A stretch of 64,000 nt of DNA, from the NCBI RefSeq assembly GCF_900107685.1, contig NZ_FNRQ01000001.1:1488001-1552000 (forward strand). The letters are read 5' to 3'. Of the stretch, positions 42,993-52,905 are shown in pieces. Position 1 is the stretch's first letter, and the number at the start of each line of letters is the position of its first letter. The notes beneath the pieces are model-generated. The model was given only the letters and a program-made list of their open reading frames with translations, had not been told where the DNA came from and did no database searches. This DNA comes from Paraburkholderia sartisoli. GTDB taxonomy: Bacteria; Pseudomonadota; Gammaproteobacteria; Burkholderiales; Burkholderiaceae. The translations under genes and the position numbers were made by a program.

Positions 42993-45900
42993 ATGAACGA
43001 CCGGTTGCCCATTCACGACGTTATGCCGTCGATTCTCGATAGAGAAATTTCACAGAACGATCAGGACGCTTTTGGGCACCGGCACTTTGCCTTGGCGCTG
43101 AGAAGCATGATCGAATCCGATCGGAATCAAACGCCATTCAGCATCGGTTTGCTTGGCGGTTGGGGAACAGGGAAGAGCAGTATCAAGGAGCTTTATCGGG
43201 CGGATCTGGCGAGCGATGCGGTGAAGCAGGATGGTCGGCGTCGTTCTGAGCGTTTCCATTGCATTACTTTTAATGCATGGCGCTTCGGCGGTCGTGACCA
43301 CGACATCAAGCGTGCATTGCTTCGGCACGTGTTCTTGGAACTCGGAGGGGAGGAGGACAGCCTGCAGGATCGGCTCTTCCGGCAGATCAGCGAGACCACC
43401 GAGCAGCCGAAGTCGTGGCGCGCGGTGACCGGGGAAACGTTGCGTGCATGGCTCATACCGCTTCCCGCGCTCGTCATTGTTTTTGCCTTCCTTTTCGCCG
43501 TATTGTTTCTGGCGAAATGGCTGCTTCATCTGGAGGGCCCTGCGCAGACAATCCTGGTCGCGTGCGCGACCGCACTTTCTGGATATGTTATTCACCACGT
43601 CAAACCTGCCGAAGTAAAAGCGAATCGTGCACAAACTAGGATTGCGTTACCCAGCACGACGTCGGAGCAGTATGAAGACATGTTGCTCGAGCAACTCGGT
43701 CGCTATAAGGATGGCCAGAGCCGGATGCCTAACGGCACAAATGGTCGAACCTGCGAGCGACTGATCATCTTTGTGGACGACCTTGATCGGCTGTCGGCCG
43801 ACGAGATGGTGCTGGGTCTCGATGCAATCCGCACGTTCATGGAAATCCCGGCGGGGAGATTACCCAAGGGGCTCGGGCTGGTATTTGTGATTTCCTGTGA
43901 TGAATCACGTGTAGCCGATGCCTTGGCGAGGGGGCGCCGCTCAGGCGATTTGCCGGCGACTGTGTTTAATCAATCGGACGCGCGACGCTACTTGGATCGT
44001 ATTTTCCAGTTCCGGTTGGAAATCCCGCCACCGCCTCGCAACGACATGCGCGAATTCGCGCTATCGAAACTGAAGAGCCTGACTGAGGTGACTGGAGATC
44101 TCCAGGCCCGCGGCGTGCCTTTGGAGTCCTTGGTTGATAGGATGATCCATGTTGGCGTGCAAGATCCAAGAAATGCGCTGCAAATCGTGAATGCATTCGC
44201 GCAAGCCTGGTGGATTGCTGTGCGCCGCGAGCACGAGGGTGTTGGTAGCGATCGTCCCGGCGGGTTGCACGATGGGGCCGTCACAAATCATCCGATTTCT
44301 TTGGGAGCCTTGTGTGCGATGAAGGTCAGCTTCCCCGGGTTTTATGGTGACCTTCAGGAAGATCCAACATTTCTCGATGCCTTTACGGATGTCATCGTGA
44401 GAGGGCGGTCGCTCGATCATCTGCCAGCGTCGTCAAGAACGCGGCTGATTGAAAAATACCTCGTCGGGCAGGATGCTGCGGGCGAAAAAATCGAACTGAG
44501 ATCAGAGCATCGCCCATTGCGGCAGTTCATCGCGAGTCTCGGCGGCATTCGATGGGCGGATCCGATGCAAAGCCTCCTCCTGCTGTCCGAGGACCCCATT
44601 ACCCGGCGGCTGGGAGCTAAGATCTCGTCGATTTACGGGGCATTTGTGTCGGGTGATACGGCCGGTGTCCTTGAGGCGATGAGGCGCAATGGCGATTCGT
44701 CGGCCTTGTCACAAGATCAGGCACGCACCCTGTATCAGATGCGAGACGGGACACGACTGGAGACAGAGGCGCGTCGCAACAATGCCGCCAAAGTAATCGC
44801 AGACCTGATCGAGCGTGTCCCTGCGCCATCGAAAGGCCAACTGCTGGGTGAATTGTGTCGTGATCTCGATGACAGTATCGATCTGCGTTCAAGGGTCGGC
44901 GTTCAACGGATTGTGAAGTTGCTTGTGGATGCCACCGGCTCGGATCAGCGGGCCATCGCATCGCGCTTGGTCGTGGATGTGCTGAAGTCGGAACAGCCCG
45001 TCTCGCTGCAACTCGAGTCCATGCAGACGCCAAGTCTTGACGAGGCCGTTGAGATGGCACGTCAAGTTGTGCCATTGGCACTATCCGTTCGGGCCGCACA
45101 CGGTCTTGAATCTGACGCAGAGCGGCGGTTGTGTGATTGGTTGCTTGAGCGCGTTATACGGGTGAGTGGTGAGAAGTCGATCCAACTGCCCTATGCCGAA
45201 CTGGAGGCATGGCTATCTGCCGATGGCGGTCAGATCGCCAAACTTTTGGGTATCCGGTATCTCACCGTATTGGCCGATGAACTGGAGCGGGCGGGTAGCG
45301 CATCATTCGATCTGAATGCGGCGCTGGAGCGCGTGAAATCGATTGCAGGTGCGCTGATGATGGCCGGAGAGGAGTCGCGCCAAACGTTATGGGGCGTTCT
45401 TACTCGTTATATTGGCATGTCAGAGATCACCATCGTCCAGGTGGCGTGGATGCTCGGCGTAACTGAGCTTCATCGGGCGAGTGATGCGCAGGCGTCGAGT
45501 TTCATTGCTGCATGGGCGAACCGACTGATTGCGTCGGGCAATGACGTACCGCCCATCGCATCGGCCGATGTGCTGCAACCCGTTTGTACGGCGATTGGGG
45601 CGAAACTGCAGTCGCTCGACGAGAGTGCGTTGAGCGCGGTTGCGGTATTGATCGAGCATTGGAGTGCCACCCCTGATTCTGCCGAAGCTGCCTGCGAGGT
45701 CGTAAGAATCGTGTTGCCTCGAGCTGATGTGGTGGAAGAGCGGGTGATGTCGAAGTGGGCGTCGCGCGTGCTGTCGACGTTGCCGGAGCCTTGCGTGCGT
45801 CTTCTTGCGTCCCGGTTTGAGTCCCAGACCGGCGCGGTGCAAAGCGCGATGATTGCTGCTATGAATGTGACGGTCAGTTCTGATCGTATTGATGACAATG

Positions 45901-47078
45901 CCTGTCATCGGCTCGCACTCGTCGTTGAATCGACCCCTGAGCATGCTTGGAGCGCTGGGCCGTTGCAGGGCTATCTGAACAGCCTCTTGCCTCAACTGGC
46001 AGCGCGATTCGCTAATCCAAACGGTTATCTGGTGGCCGTTTTCCCGATCATCGCTCCGGTCCTGAGGTATGCGTCGGCCGCCACCTTCGGCGGCCAACTG
46101 CAGCAACTTTTCAATCAGGCAAAAACGCAGCCCGCGCACTACGCCATGCTCCACAAGGCGATGACCGGGAATTGGACATTGCGGGCAGACGAAACGAATC
46201 CGTACGATCCTGCGTCGATTTTCAATGATGCTTGCGCGTTTGTGGTGAGCTACCCTGCTGCGACCAACGTCGATATTCTGGAGTCTCTGTCCGATATGTT
46301 TCGACGGAGCGTTGTGCCGGACGGCCAGAAACCACGTTTTATTGAAACGATGTGCGTGGTGTGGAAGCAGGCTCCCCTGCAGGGTCCCCACTTCTTCCGA
46401 GAGTATCCGGAGCTGACGCCCGTCCAGGCACATGCGCTGGCGGTGACGTTGGATGCTAACAACTCAGAGCATCTCGATGCACTGGCGCATGTCTGGACGT
46501 CGGTGTCAACGGGTATGTCGGCATCGGCTTGCACCGAGACCTTGCGGCTGCTGTTGTCTGGCGGCTCGCTGAACTCAGCCAGCGAGGCGGACGTCGGGTT
46601 AAGGATTTGGCTCGAAGTGCAGGGCGATGCGGGGGCTGCGTTGTTGTCGGCCCAACTAGAGGCAGCGGATCTGCCAGATGAGCAACGCAGTCGGCTGTGG
46701 CGACAGGCGGCACGAAGCGCCCTGCAGTTACACGCCGGATTTTTTATCGATGTCGTGCCAAAGGTGATTGCACTTCCGAACGTGGAGAAGACCGCGGGCA
46801 TGATATTCGACGACGTCGATGTGATATCGAAGACGCTGCAGGACGCCGATGCTCGGTCGAAATTGGCACACAGACTCATGAGGAGTTTCAGCGCGGCAAG
46901 CAGCAATGCGATTCAGGGCAATATCTGCCGGTATTGCGAGAATTTGATTGGGCAGGCCGCCTTGTCCGACTTCAGGCCTGCTGCTTTAACTAGGGACGAG
47001 TTCGACATCATCAAGGCCGCGTTTGGGCAGGCAAAGGACCTGAAACGCCTTGAGAAGCTGGTTGCGGTCGATGCCTGA
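42993..47078 (+). CDS. KAP-family P-loop NTPase with two membrane segments and long C-terminal region
   Basis: 1361 residues. Walker A GLLGGWGTGKSS (~53-64) and Walker B IIFVDDLDRLSADE (~258-272) are separated by two membrane helices (LPALVIVFAFLFAVLFLAKW, ~155-175; ILVACATALSGYVIHHV, ~187-203), the signature KAP layout. The remaining ~900 residues are helical, Ala/Leu-rich and repeat-like (possibly HEAT/ARM), with no recognised domain. Single KAP membrane NTPases have been reported as anti-phage (Tmn type, from memory). It starts 49 bp after the DUF4011 gene with a poor ribosome-binding site, suggesting translational dependence. Confidence 0.85.
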   Translation: MNDRLPIHDVMPSILDREISQNDQDAFGHRHFALALRSMIESDRNQTPFSIGLLGGWGTGKSSIKELYRADLASDAVKQDGRRRSERFHCITFNAWRFGGRDHDIKRALLRHVFLELGGEEDSLQDRLFRQISETTEQPKSWRAVTGETLRAWLIPLPALVIVFAFLFAVLFLAKWLLHLEGPAQTILVACATALSGYVIHHVKPAEVKANRAQTRIALPSTTSEQYEDMLLEQLGRYKDGQSRMPNGTNGRTCERLIIFVDDLDRLSADEMVLGLDAIRTFMEIPAGRLPKGLGLVFVISCDESRVADALARGRRSGDLPATVFNQSDARRYLDRIFQFRLEIPPPPRNDMREFALSKLKSLTEVTGDLQARGVPLESLVDRMIHVGVQDPRNALQIVNAFAQAWWIAVRREHEGVGSDRPGGLHDGAVTNHPISLGALCAMKVSFPGFYGDLQEDPTFLDAFTDVIVRGRSLDHLPASSRTRLIEKYLVGQDAAGEKIELRSEHRPLRQFIASLGGIRWADPMQSLLLLSEDPITRRLGAKISSIYGAFVSGDTAGVLEAMRRNGDSSALSQDQARTLYQMRDGTRLETEARRNNAAKVIADLIERVPAPSKGQLLGELCRDLDDSIDLRSRVGVQRIVKLLVDATGSDQRAIASRLVVDVLKSEQPVSLQLESMQTPSLDEAVEMARQVVPLALSVRAAHGLESDAERRLCDWLLERVIRVSGEKSIQLPYAELEAWLSADGGQIAKLLGIRYLTVLADELERAGSASFDLNAALERVKSIAGALMMAGEESRQTLWGVLTRYIGMSEITIVQVAWMLGVTELHRASDAQASSFIAAWANRLIASGNDVPPIASADVLQPVCTAIGAKLQSLDESALSAVAVLIEHWSATPDSAEAACEVVRIVLPRADVVEERVMSKWASRVLSTLPEPCVRLLASRFESQTGAVQSAMIAAMNVTVSSDRIDDNACHRLALVVESTPEHAWSAGPLQGYLNSLLPQLAARFANPNGYLVAVFPIIAPVLRYASAATFGGQLQQLFNQAKTQPAHYAMLHKAMTGNWTLRADETNPYDPASIFNDACAFVVSYPAATNVDILESLSDMFRRSVVPDGQKPRFIETMCVVWKQAPLQGPHFFREYPELTPVQAHALAVTLDANNSEHLDALAHVWTSVSTGMSASACTETLRLLLSGGSLNSASEADVGLRIWLEVQGDAGAALLSAQLEAADLPDEQRSRLWRQAARSALQLHAGFFIDVVPKVIALPNVEKTAGMIFDDVDVISKTLQDADARSKLAHRLMRSFSAASSNAIQGNICRYCENLIGQAALSDFRPAALTRDEFDIIKAAFGQAKDLKRLEKLVAVDA

Positions 47079-47250
47079 AGAACCTGACCGAGTACGCCTG
47101 TGATGATGTCGAGGATATCTGCGCCCGGTGGAGTTGGGACGCGTTGCTAGAGATGGCAGATGCGCGCCTAGTCGCAAATTCGTGCTTTCACCGATAACAT
47201 GAGGTCTTACGCAAGACAAAAACATGGCGTGCGTTTAACTAGGGGGTAGG

Positions 47251-49548
47251 ATGCACCTAAAGAAGCTAGCCTTGCGCAATTTTCGACGTCTGCGCAACGT
47301 CGTAATTGATCTCGCTTCGGACATCTCGATTTTTGTCGGCGCGAATAACAGTGGAAAGACGTCTGTCGGCCATGCGCTGCAGCTCTTCACTGAGCGGGGG
47401 AAATTCAGCGTCCATGATTTCAGCGCTGATCGGTGGTCGCAGATCGTGGCGTATGGCGAGGGTGATGCCAATGCGGCCCTGCCAACGATCGAGGCCGATA
47501 TCTGGTTTGAGATCAATGCTGACGACATCCACCGGGTGGTTGATCTGCTGCCCAGCCTGGCATGGGAAGGTTCGCTGGTGGGGATGCGGGTGGTGTTCGC
47601 ACCCATCGATTCCGAGGCGACCCGCGCGCGGTATGCCGAGGCGCGGCGACGTGCACTCGAGGCTGTTGCGGGAGGAGAGGGTCTCGAATTTGATCCCTCG
47701 CCGCGCAATTTGCGGGACTATCTGCGCGATCGGTTGAACGACGAATATGCGCTTCGCCACTACGTGCTCGACCCCATCCGGTTTGACGCGAACATGGTCG
47801 CGCAGCAGGATTATGCCCCGGTGCCTCTCACCGGGCGTGATCGCAGCGGGCGCGACATTCTCAATGGCCTGCTGCGCATCGACTTCCTCCATGCGCAGCG
47901 GCATCTTGCTGACGCGCCGGGCAGCGCGCGGGCCGAGACCCTCTCGCGCGTGCTGAGCCGCTTCTATGAACGCAACCTCGAGCAGAAGGGCGAGGATCTT
48001 GTGGCGCTGCGGGCGCTCGCCGAGTCTGAGGTCTCGCTGAACCAGCATCTCGAGCGGGTGTTTGAGCCGACCCTGCAGCGTCTGGCGCAACTCGGTTATC
48101 CCGGTCTCAGCAATCCGCGGCTCGTGATCCGCTCGGCGCTCGATCCGGCGTCCATCATGAGCAGCCCGCACGGCGCGCGGGTGCACTATGCGCTTGGCCC
48201 GGACGACGGTGCACCGGAGCCGCCGACGCTGCCCGACAGCTACAACGGTCTCGGCTTCAAGAACCTGATCTTCATGGTGGTCGAACTCCTTGACCTTCAT
48301 GCCCAATGGCTTGCGATCGAGGATAACAGGCCGCCTGTGCACCTCATCTTCATTGAGGAGCCTGAAGCCCATCTGCACGCCCAGCTTCAGCAGGCCTTCA
48401 TCCGCAAGGTGATGTCCATCCTCGCCTTGGGCATGGAGGATCGTACACACTACACAAGCCAGGTCGTTGTCACGACCCATTCGACGCACATTCTGTACGA
48501 GCGCGGCTTCCGGCCAATTCGCTACTTCCGCCGCAGCCGCGCCGAGCATGTTTCGACCTCGACCGTGCTGAACATGTCGGTGTTCTACGACGCTACCGAC
48601 CGGGATGTCCGGACGTTCCTCGAGCGCTATCTCAAACTTACCCACTGCGACCTGTTCTTCGCAGATGGTGCGGTGCTCGTGGAAGGCAATGTCGAACGAC
48701 TGCTGCTGCCCCAGATGATCGCCAATTCGGCGCCGCGTCTGCAGTCGACATATCTGACTGTTCTCGAGATCGGCGGCGCCTTCGGCTATCGCTTTCAGGC
48801 ATTGATCGAGTTCCTCGGACTCACGACACTCATCATCACGGACCTGGACAGCGTCTTCGGGCCACCGGCGCCCGCTGCTGACGTCGAAGAGAACGGCGCG
48901 AACGCCATGGCCCCGGTGGAGGCGGGGGATCAAGGGGCTGAGCCCGAGGAAGAGGATGACGACGAGGACGCTGAAGCTGGCGCGGAAGGCAAGCCCGGCA
49001 AGGTATGCATCGCGGGTCATCCCGGCGCTATGACCTCGAACCAGACCCTTCAGCAATGGTTGCCGAAATGCGACACGGTGGCCATGCTTTGGGAGGCGAC
49101 AGACGACCAGAAGACTCAGGCACGGAGCGAGCACAGCGAGGCGATCGTGCGCGTCGCCTATCAGTGCCGCACCAACGTGACCTGGGCAGGTGAGACACAA
49201 GCTTTGGCCGGTCGCACGCTCGAAGAGGCATTCGCCCTCGAGAATCTCGCCTGGTGCCAGGATATCGCGCGTAAGCCGCTGCAGCTTCGCATCGCCAGGC
49301 CCGACAACAAGGACTTGACTGAGCTAACCCGACGCATTCATCGGCGGGTCCAGGCGAAGAGCTTCAGCAAGACCGATTTTGCCCTGGCTCTGTTGGCCGA
49401 GGACCCGATGCAATGGTCGGTACCGGCCTATATCGCTGAAGGGCTGCGCTGGCTCGAGGGCGAGATCGCCCCGCCGGCTGAGCCCGATGACGACGGTCAC
49501 GGGCAGCAAACGGTTGGTGATCCAGTCATCGCCGTGGTGGTGGCATGA
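47251..49548 (+). CDS. OLD-family ATP-dependent endonuclease with TOPRIM domain (GajA-like)
   Basis: 765 residues. N-terminal ABC-type ATPase: LRNFRRLRNVVIDL, Walker A VGANNSGKTSVG (~29-40), FIEEPEAHLHAQL (Walker B, ~367) and VVTTHSTHI. TOPRIM: ADGAVLVEGNVERLLLPQM (catalytic Glu) and LIITDLDSV (DxD, ~527), followed by GRTLEEAFALEN, typical of OLD proteins. A ~45-residue acidic stretch (PEEEDDDEDAEAGAEGKPG, ~560-585) is inserted after the DxD. It pairs with a UvrD-like helicase by ATGA overlap, the gene order of class 2 OLD/Gabija systems. It is longer than typical GajA. DNA nicking under nucleotide control is the known family activity. Confidence 0.88.
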   Translation: MHLKKLALRNFRRLRNVVIDLASDISIFVGANNSGKTSVGHALQLFTERGKFSVHDFSADRWSQIVAYGEGDANAALPTIEADIWFEINADDIHRVVDLLPSLAWEGSLVGMRVVFAPIDSEATRARYAEARRRALEAVAGGEGLEFDPSPRNLRDYLRDRLNDEYALRHYVLDPIRFDANMVAQQDYAPVPLTGRDRSGRDILNGLLRIDFLHAQRHLADAPGSARAETLSRVLSRFYERNLEQKGEDLVALRALAESEVSLNQHLERVFEPTLQRLAQLGYPGLSNPRLVIRSALDPASIMSSPHGARVHYALGPDDGAPEPPTLPDSYNGLGFKNLIFMVVELLDLHAQWLAIEDNRPPVHLIFIEEPEAHLHAQLQQAFIRKVMSILALGMEDRTHYTSQVVVTTHSTHILYERGFRPIRYFRRSRAEHVSTSTVLNMSVFYDATDRDVRTFLERYLKLTHCDLFFADGAVLVEGNVERLLLPQMIANSAPRLQSTYLTVLEIGGAFGYRFQALIEFLGLTTLIITDLDSVFGPPAPAADVEENGANAMAPVEAGDQGAEPEEEDDDEDAEAGAEGKPGKVCIAGHPGAMTSNQTLQQWLPKCDTVAMLWEATDDQKTQARSEHSEAIVRVAYQCRTNVTWAGETQALAGRTLEEAFALENLAWCQDIARKPLQLRIARPDNKDLTELTRRIHRRVQAKSFSKTDFALALLAEDPMQWSVPAYIAEGLRWLEGEIAPPAEPDDDGHGQQTVGDPVIAVVVA

Positions 49549-51419
49549 CGAGCCGCATCGGTAGTCCCGACACTCAGGCCGACATCGATGTCCGCGACTG
49601 TCTCGCTCAAGTGCCGCCGCGCTCATTCGTGATGGTGGCAGGCGCGGGGTCGGGAAAGACCACATCGCTGATCAAGACGCTCGCGCATCTCGGCGAAACG
49701 CGCGGAAAGGCGCTGCGGCGCGCGGGCCAGCAGATCGCCTGCATCACATACACTGAAGTCGCGGTTGGTGAGATCTCCGCAGACGTCGGTATGACCCCGC
49801 TATTTCATATCTCGACCATCCACAGCTTCCTGTGGTCGGTCGTTCGCGCGTTCCAGTCAGACATCGCTGCCTGGGTCGTCAGCCGTATTGAGGAGAAGAT
49901 CGTCGAGAAGCGCGTTCATTACGACAGACCTGGTACACGGGCCGCGACCAAGACGAAGCTTGATCACGAGATCGCCAGCCTCGAAGCCGAACGCGAGGAG
50001 GTCGGTCGGGTCGAGAAATTCATCTATGGAACGGGCAGCCGGTACTCCGAGGGCATCCTCGGCCACGATGACATCCTCAAATTGACCCCGGCCTGCGTCG
50101 AGAGGCATCCTTTGCTACGCGAGATCGTGGCGCGGAGGTTTCCCTATATTTTCGTCGACGAGAGTCAGGACACACAGCCTGTTGTTATCGAAGCGCTTCG
50201 GCAGATCGCCGGCGAGCACCCCCTCTGCGTCGGTTTCTTCGGCGATCCGATGCAGAAGATCTACGGGCACGGAGCCGGTGCGATCGAGCCGCTACCCGGC
50301 TGGGCCGAGATAACCAAGCCGGAAAACTTTCGCTGTCCGACCTCGGTCCTGAGCGTGGTTAACGCGGTGCGTGCGGCGGGCGACGGTCTCGTCCAGACCC
50401 GTGGGCGCACCGTGATCGCCGATGAGCAGGAGCAGCCCGTGGTCGGCACGGTCAACGTATTCATCCTGCCAAGCGATGATCATAGGACTGCACGTCTCGG
50501 TGCAGTACGGGCATGGCTGGCCGCGCAGACCGGCGACGATCTGTGGACCAGTGATATGCGCGACGGCGATGTCCGGTTACTGGTGCTTGTGCATCGCATG
50601 GCCGCTAGGCGGCTCGGTTTTGCTGCGCTTTATTCGGCGCTAAACGATCGCGCGCCACAGAGCTTGAGTGAAGGCATTGCCGACGGTTCAGCCTGGCCAC
50701 TTCGGCCGTTCGTTCAGCAACTGCTGCCGCTGATCGTCGCATCACGTGCAAATGACCAGTTCACGATCATCTCGATCCTCCGCGCAGACAGTCCCCGCCT
50801 GGAAGCAGAACGGTTGCGAGGGCAGGCAGTGGCTCCCGTCCTCGCTGCTCTTCGGCACGCAATCGAGCAACTTGCCATACTGGTAGCCGACGGATCAGTG
50901 GCGACGGTCCGCGACGTCCTTCGGCACGTCCGGGGCACCGAACTGGTGGGGCTCGACGACCGCTTCTCCGCGCACCTCATGGATGACCCGGTCGACGACG
51001 GGTCGGCAGGATTTGGCAACGTTGCCGCGTTTCTTGAATGCAATGTCGGCGAACTCTGGGCGCATCGTAGATATATCCTAGAAGAGTCGCCATTCGCAAC
51101 CCATCATGGCGTCAAGGGCGCGCAGTTCGAGCGCGTGCTCGTGGTACTTGACGACGAGGAGGCCTCTTACAACCAATACTCCTACGGCAAATATCTCGGC
51201 TATACGCCCCTGTCCGACACCGACGAAGCGAATATCGCCGAGAGAAAGGAGTCGGTGCTTGACCGCACGAGGCGGTTATTTTATGTCTGCTGCTCACGTG
51301 CGGTGAAGGACCTGGCGGTCGTGCTGTTCGCCACTGACGTGGCAGCGGCACGCGCCGCCGTGGTCGAGGCTAGACTGTTTCCGGATGCTTCGCTTCATGG
51401 AGTCGAGCAGCTCGGTTAA
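49545..51419 (+). CDS. UvrD/Rep-like SF1 helicase (GajB-like)
   Basis: 624 residues with the SF1A motifs: MVAGAGSGKTTSLIKTLAHL (Walker A, ~28-47), FVDESQDTQPVVIEAL (Walker B), GFFGDPMQKIYGHGAG (motif III), ENFRCPTSVLSVVNAVR (motif IV), HHGVKGAQFERVLVVLDDEE (motif V) and RRLFYVCCSRAVKDLAVV (motif VI). The ATG overlaps the stop of the OLD nuclease. In Gabija, GajB binds and supports GajA; the same partnership is inferred here. It is the last gene of the plus-strand defence block. Confidence 0.88.
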   Translation: MTSRIGSPDTQADIDVRDCLAQVPPRSFVMVAGAGSGKTTSLIKTLAHLGETRGKALRRAGQQIACITYTEVAVGEISADVGMTPLFHISTIHSFLWSVVRAFQSDIAAWVVSRIEEKIVEKRVHYDRPGTRAATKTKLDHEIASLEAEREEVGRVEKFIYGTGSRYSEGILGHDDILKLTPACVERHPLLREIVARRFPYIFVDESQDTQPVVIEALRQIAGEHPLCVGFFGDPMQKIYGHGAGAIEPLPGWAEITKPENFRCPTSVLSVVNAVRAAGDGLVQTRGRTVIADEQEQPVVGTVNVFILPSDDHRTARLGAVRAWLAAQTGDDLWTSDMRDGDVRLLVLVHRMAARRLGFAALYSALNDRAPQSLSEGIADGSAWPLRPFVQQLLPLIVASRANDQFTIISILRADSPRLEAERLRGQAVAPVLAALRHAIEQLAILVADGSVATVRDVLRHVRGTELVGLDDRFSAHLMDDPVDDGSAGFGNVAAFLECNVGELWAHRRYILEESPFATHHGVKGAQFERVLVVLDDEEASYNQYSYGKYLGYTPLSDTDEANIAERKESVLDRTRRLFYVCCSRAVKDLAVVLFATDVAAARAAVVEARLFPDASLHGVEQLG

Positions 51420-51684
51420 TCGCCTAGAATTACTCGACTTGCCCGGTCTTCGGCGGACGATACTGTTGGATATGCGGTCGCCCGATTGTCCAATGGCGCA
51501 ACCTCTGGTCGTGGCAAGAGCAGACTTGGACTGCGGGCTATCGAATGATAAGCCAAAGCGGCTACCACTGGCGGCGCCCGACGGTCACACTGTATGAAAG
51601 CGGGCCGGAGGCTCTCCCAACGATGCCTGCCTCGGCGCATTTCTTCTGGGATACGGTTAAGCTGGGGAGCAGCTCAGTTGAGCG

Positions 51685-52905
51685 TCATGTCTTGGACGCC
51701 TTGCCGATGCGATGAAGTACCGGGTCGAGCTTGTCTGCAACTTCTGCAGCCCATGCTCTCCAGGTGATGTATCCGGTGTCTAATTGGGCTTGACTTTCCA
51801 GTTTGCTATCAAGGGAGGCGAGGTAAGCTCGGATCAGTTCCGCGCGCTGCCAGTTTTCGATTTCGGAAAATAAGGATTCCTGTTTCCGTTTTTCCTCCGC
51901 AATGCTCTTTGCAGCCTCCTCGCGCTGGATTTCGGCCTCTCTCCATTTTTGCTTCTGCTCTGCCCATTCCGCGACGTTTGCCAGGGAGCCTTGGTGCCGA
52001 TGCTCGATGGCTGCAAGAATTCGTTTCCACTGCTGTTCGAGCGGCCGGTCTTTGGTGTCCGACAACTCGGTTTGGCCCAGGCCTTGCTGTTCAACAAACA
52101 GTGTGAGCGTTCCGGTTGGTGTTAGCGTACGCACTGGCTCACGAGACTTGTCCCAGCTATTGATGCGATACCGGGTACCTTGAGTTAATTTTTCGGTAAT
52201 GCGAACTTCGACGCGAGCTCCCCCCTTTGACAGTTCCAGGCGTTCATTGTTCTTTGCCATCTGAACCGTGTATCCCTCAAGCTCTGCTCCGTGGCAGATG
52301 ATGTTGAGAATCAACAGTCCTCGCTGATAGGTGTCCATGGATAAACGCGCGGCGAGCTTGCGATGCGAGGTCACCAGTAACTGCCCCGTATCACAAAAGG
52401 ATTCCCAGCTTCCGTAGACGACTTCGCCTTTGTGCTGGTATTGCTTTCCGGGATGGCTCTGTTCCCAGTCATATCGTTTTTTTAGATGGTCAGCGCGAGT
52501 GACCCCTTTGTCCATTTGCTCGCGTAACTGTTTGATGGCACGATGCCAATCTTTTTGCTTGGGGGCAGCGTCGGCGGCGACTTCGTTGTCCTTTTGAATT
52601 CGCTTGTCGGCACGCACCTCGACGAGCCGTTTGGGCCGGTCGATTATTGCTTTGACTGCCGATATGGCAGCCAGGATTTCTTGTTCTGACATCGCAGGCA
52701 GTTCAGGCCGTTGAATCGTATGTCCGAGATCGACGCGTGTCCAATGTCCGGGCTGTGGGACGGGTATCCGGAATGCGTCACATACACGTCGCACATCTGT
52801 TCCCGAAATGCCGTATTTACTGCCGACGTGCACCATGGGGGTAGTCCATACCTCCTGAAATAGCTGGTCGCGATTGGGTGAGGGTGGGATCGGGGCATTG
52901 GACAT
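51685..52905 (-). CDS. Unrecognised 406-residue protein with N-terminal HTH-like motif
   Basis: I do not recognise a named family. The N-terminus has PNRDQLFQEVWTTPMVHVG and GISGTDVRRVCDAFRIPV, followed by PQPGHW. This 'operate on the right site, then pick the specificity' pattern resembles a helix-turn-helix start found in many uncharacterised proteobacterial proteins. The middle (EQMDKGVTRADHLKKRYDWE, then VYGSWESFCDTGQL) and a Lys/Glu/Gln-rich coiled coil (WAEQKQKWREAEIQREEAAK, ~300-340) follow. ATG 52905 with AAGAGG upstream is preferred over GTG 52932. It ends about 265 bp from the UvrD-like helicase gene, facing it tail to tail. Confidence 0.6.
   Translation of the reverse strand: MSNAPIPPSPNRDQLFQEVWTTPMVHVGSKYGISGTDVRRVCDAFRIPVPQPGHWTRVDLGHTIQRPELPAMSEQEILAAISAVKAIIDRPKRLVEVRADKRIQKDNEVAADAAPKQKDWHRAIKQLREQMDKGVTRADHLKKRYDWEQSHPGKQYQHKGEVVYGSWESFCDTGQLLVTSHRKLAARLSMDTYQRGLLILNIICHGAELEGYTVQMAKNNERLELSKGGARVEVRITEKLTQGTRYRINSWDKSREPVRTLTPTGTLTLFVEQQGLGQTELSDTKDRPLEQQWKRILAAIEHRHQGSLANVAEWAEQKQKWREAEIQREEAAKSIAEEKRKQESLFSEIENWQRAELIRAYLASLDSKLESQAQLDTGYITWRAWAAEVADKLDPVLHRIGKASKT

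Noticed and set aside
47080..47202. Open frame after the KAP gene reading KNLTEYACDDVEDICARW and on to CFHR
   Set aside because: It could be a lost C-terminal tail or a gene remnant, but it has no start codon of its own and no known relative; too short to support.
47266..49200. Minus-strand open frame of 644 codons
   Set aside because: Antisense to the OLD-family nuclease, which has complete motifs.
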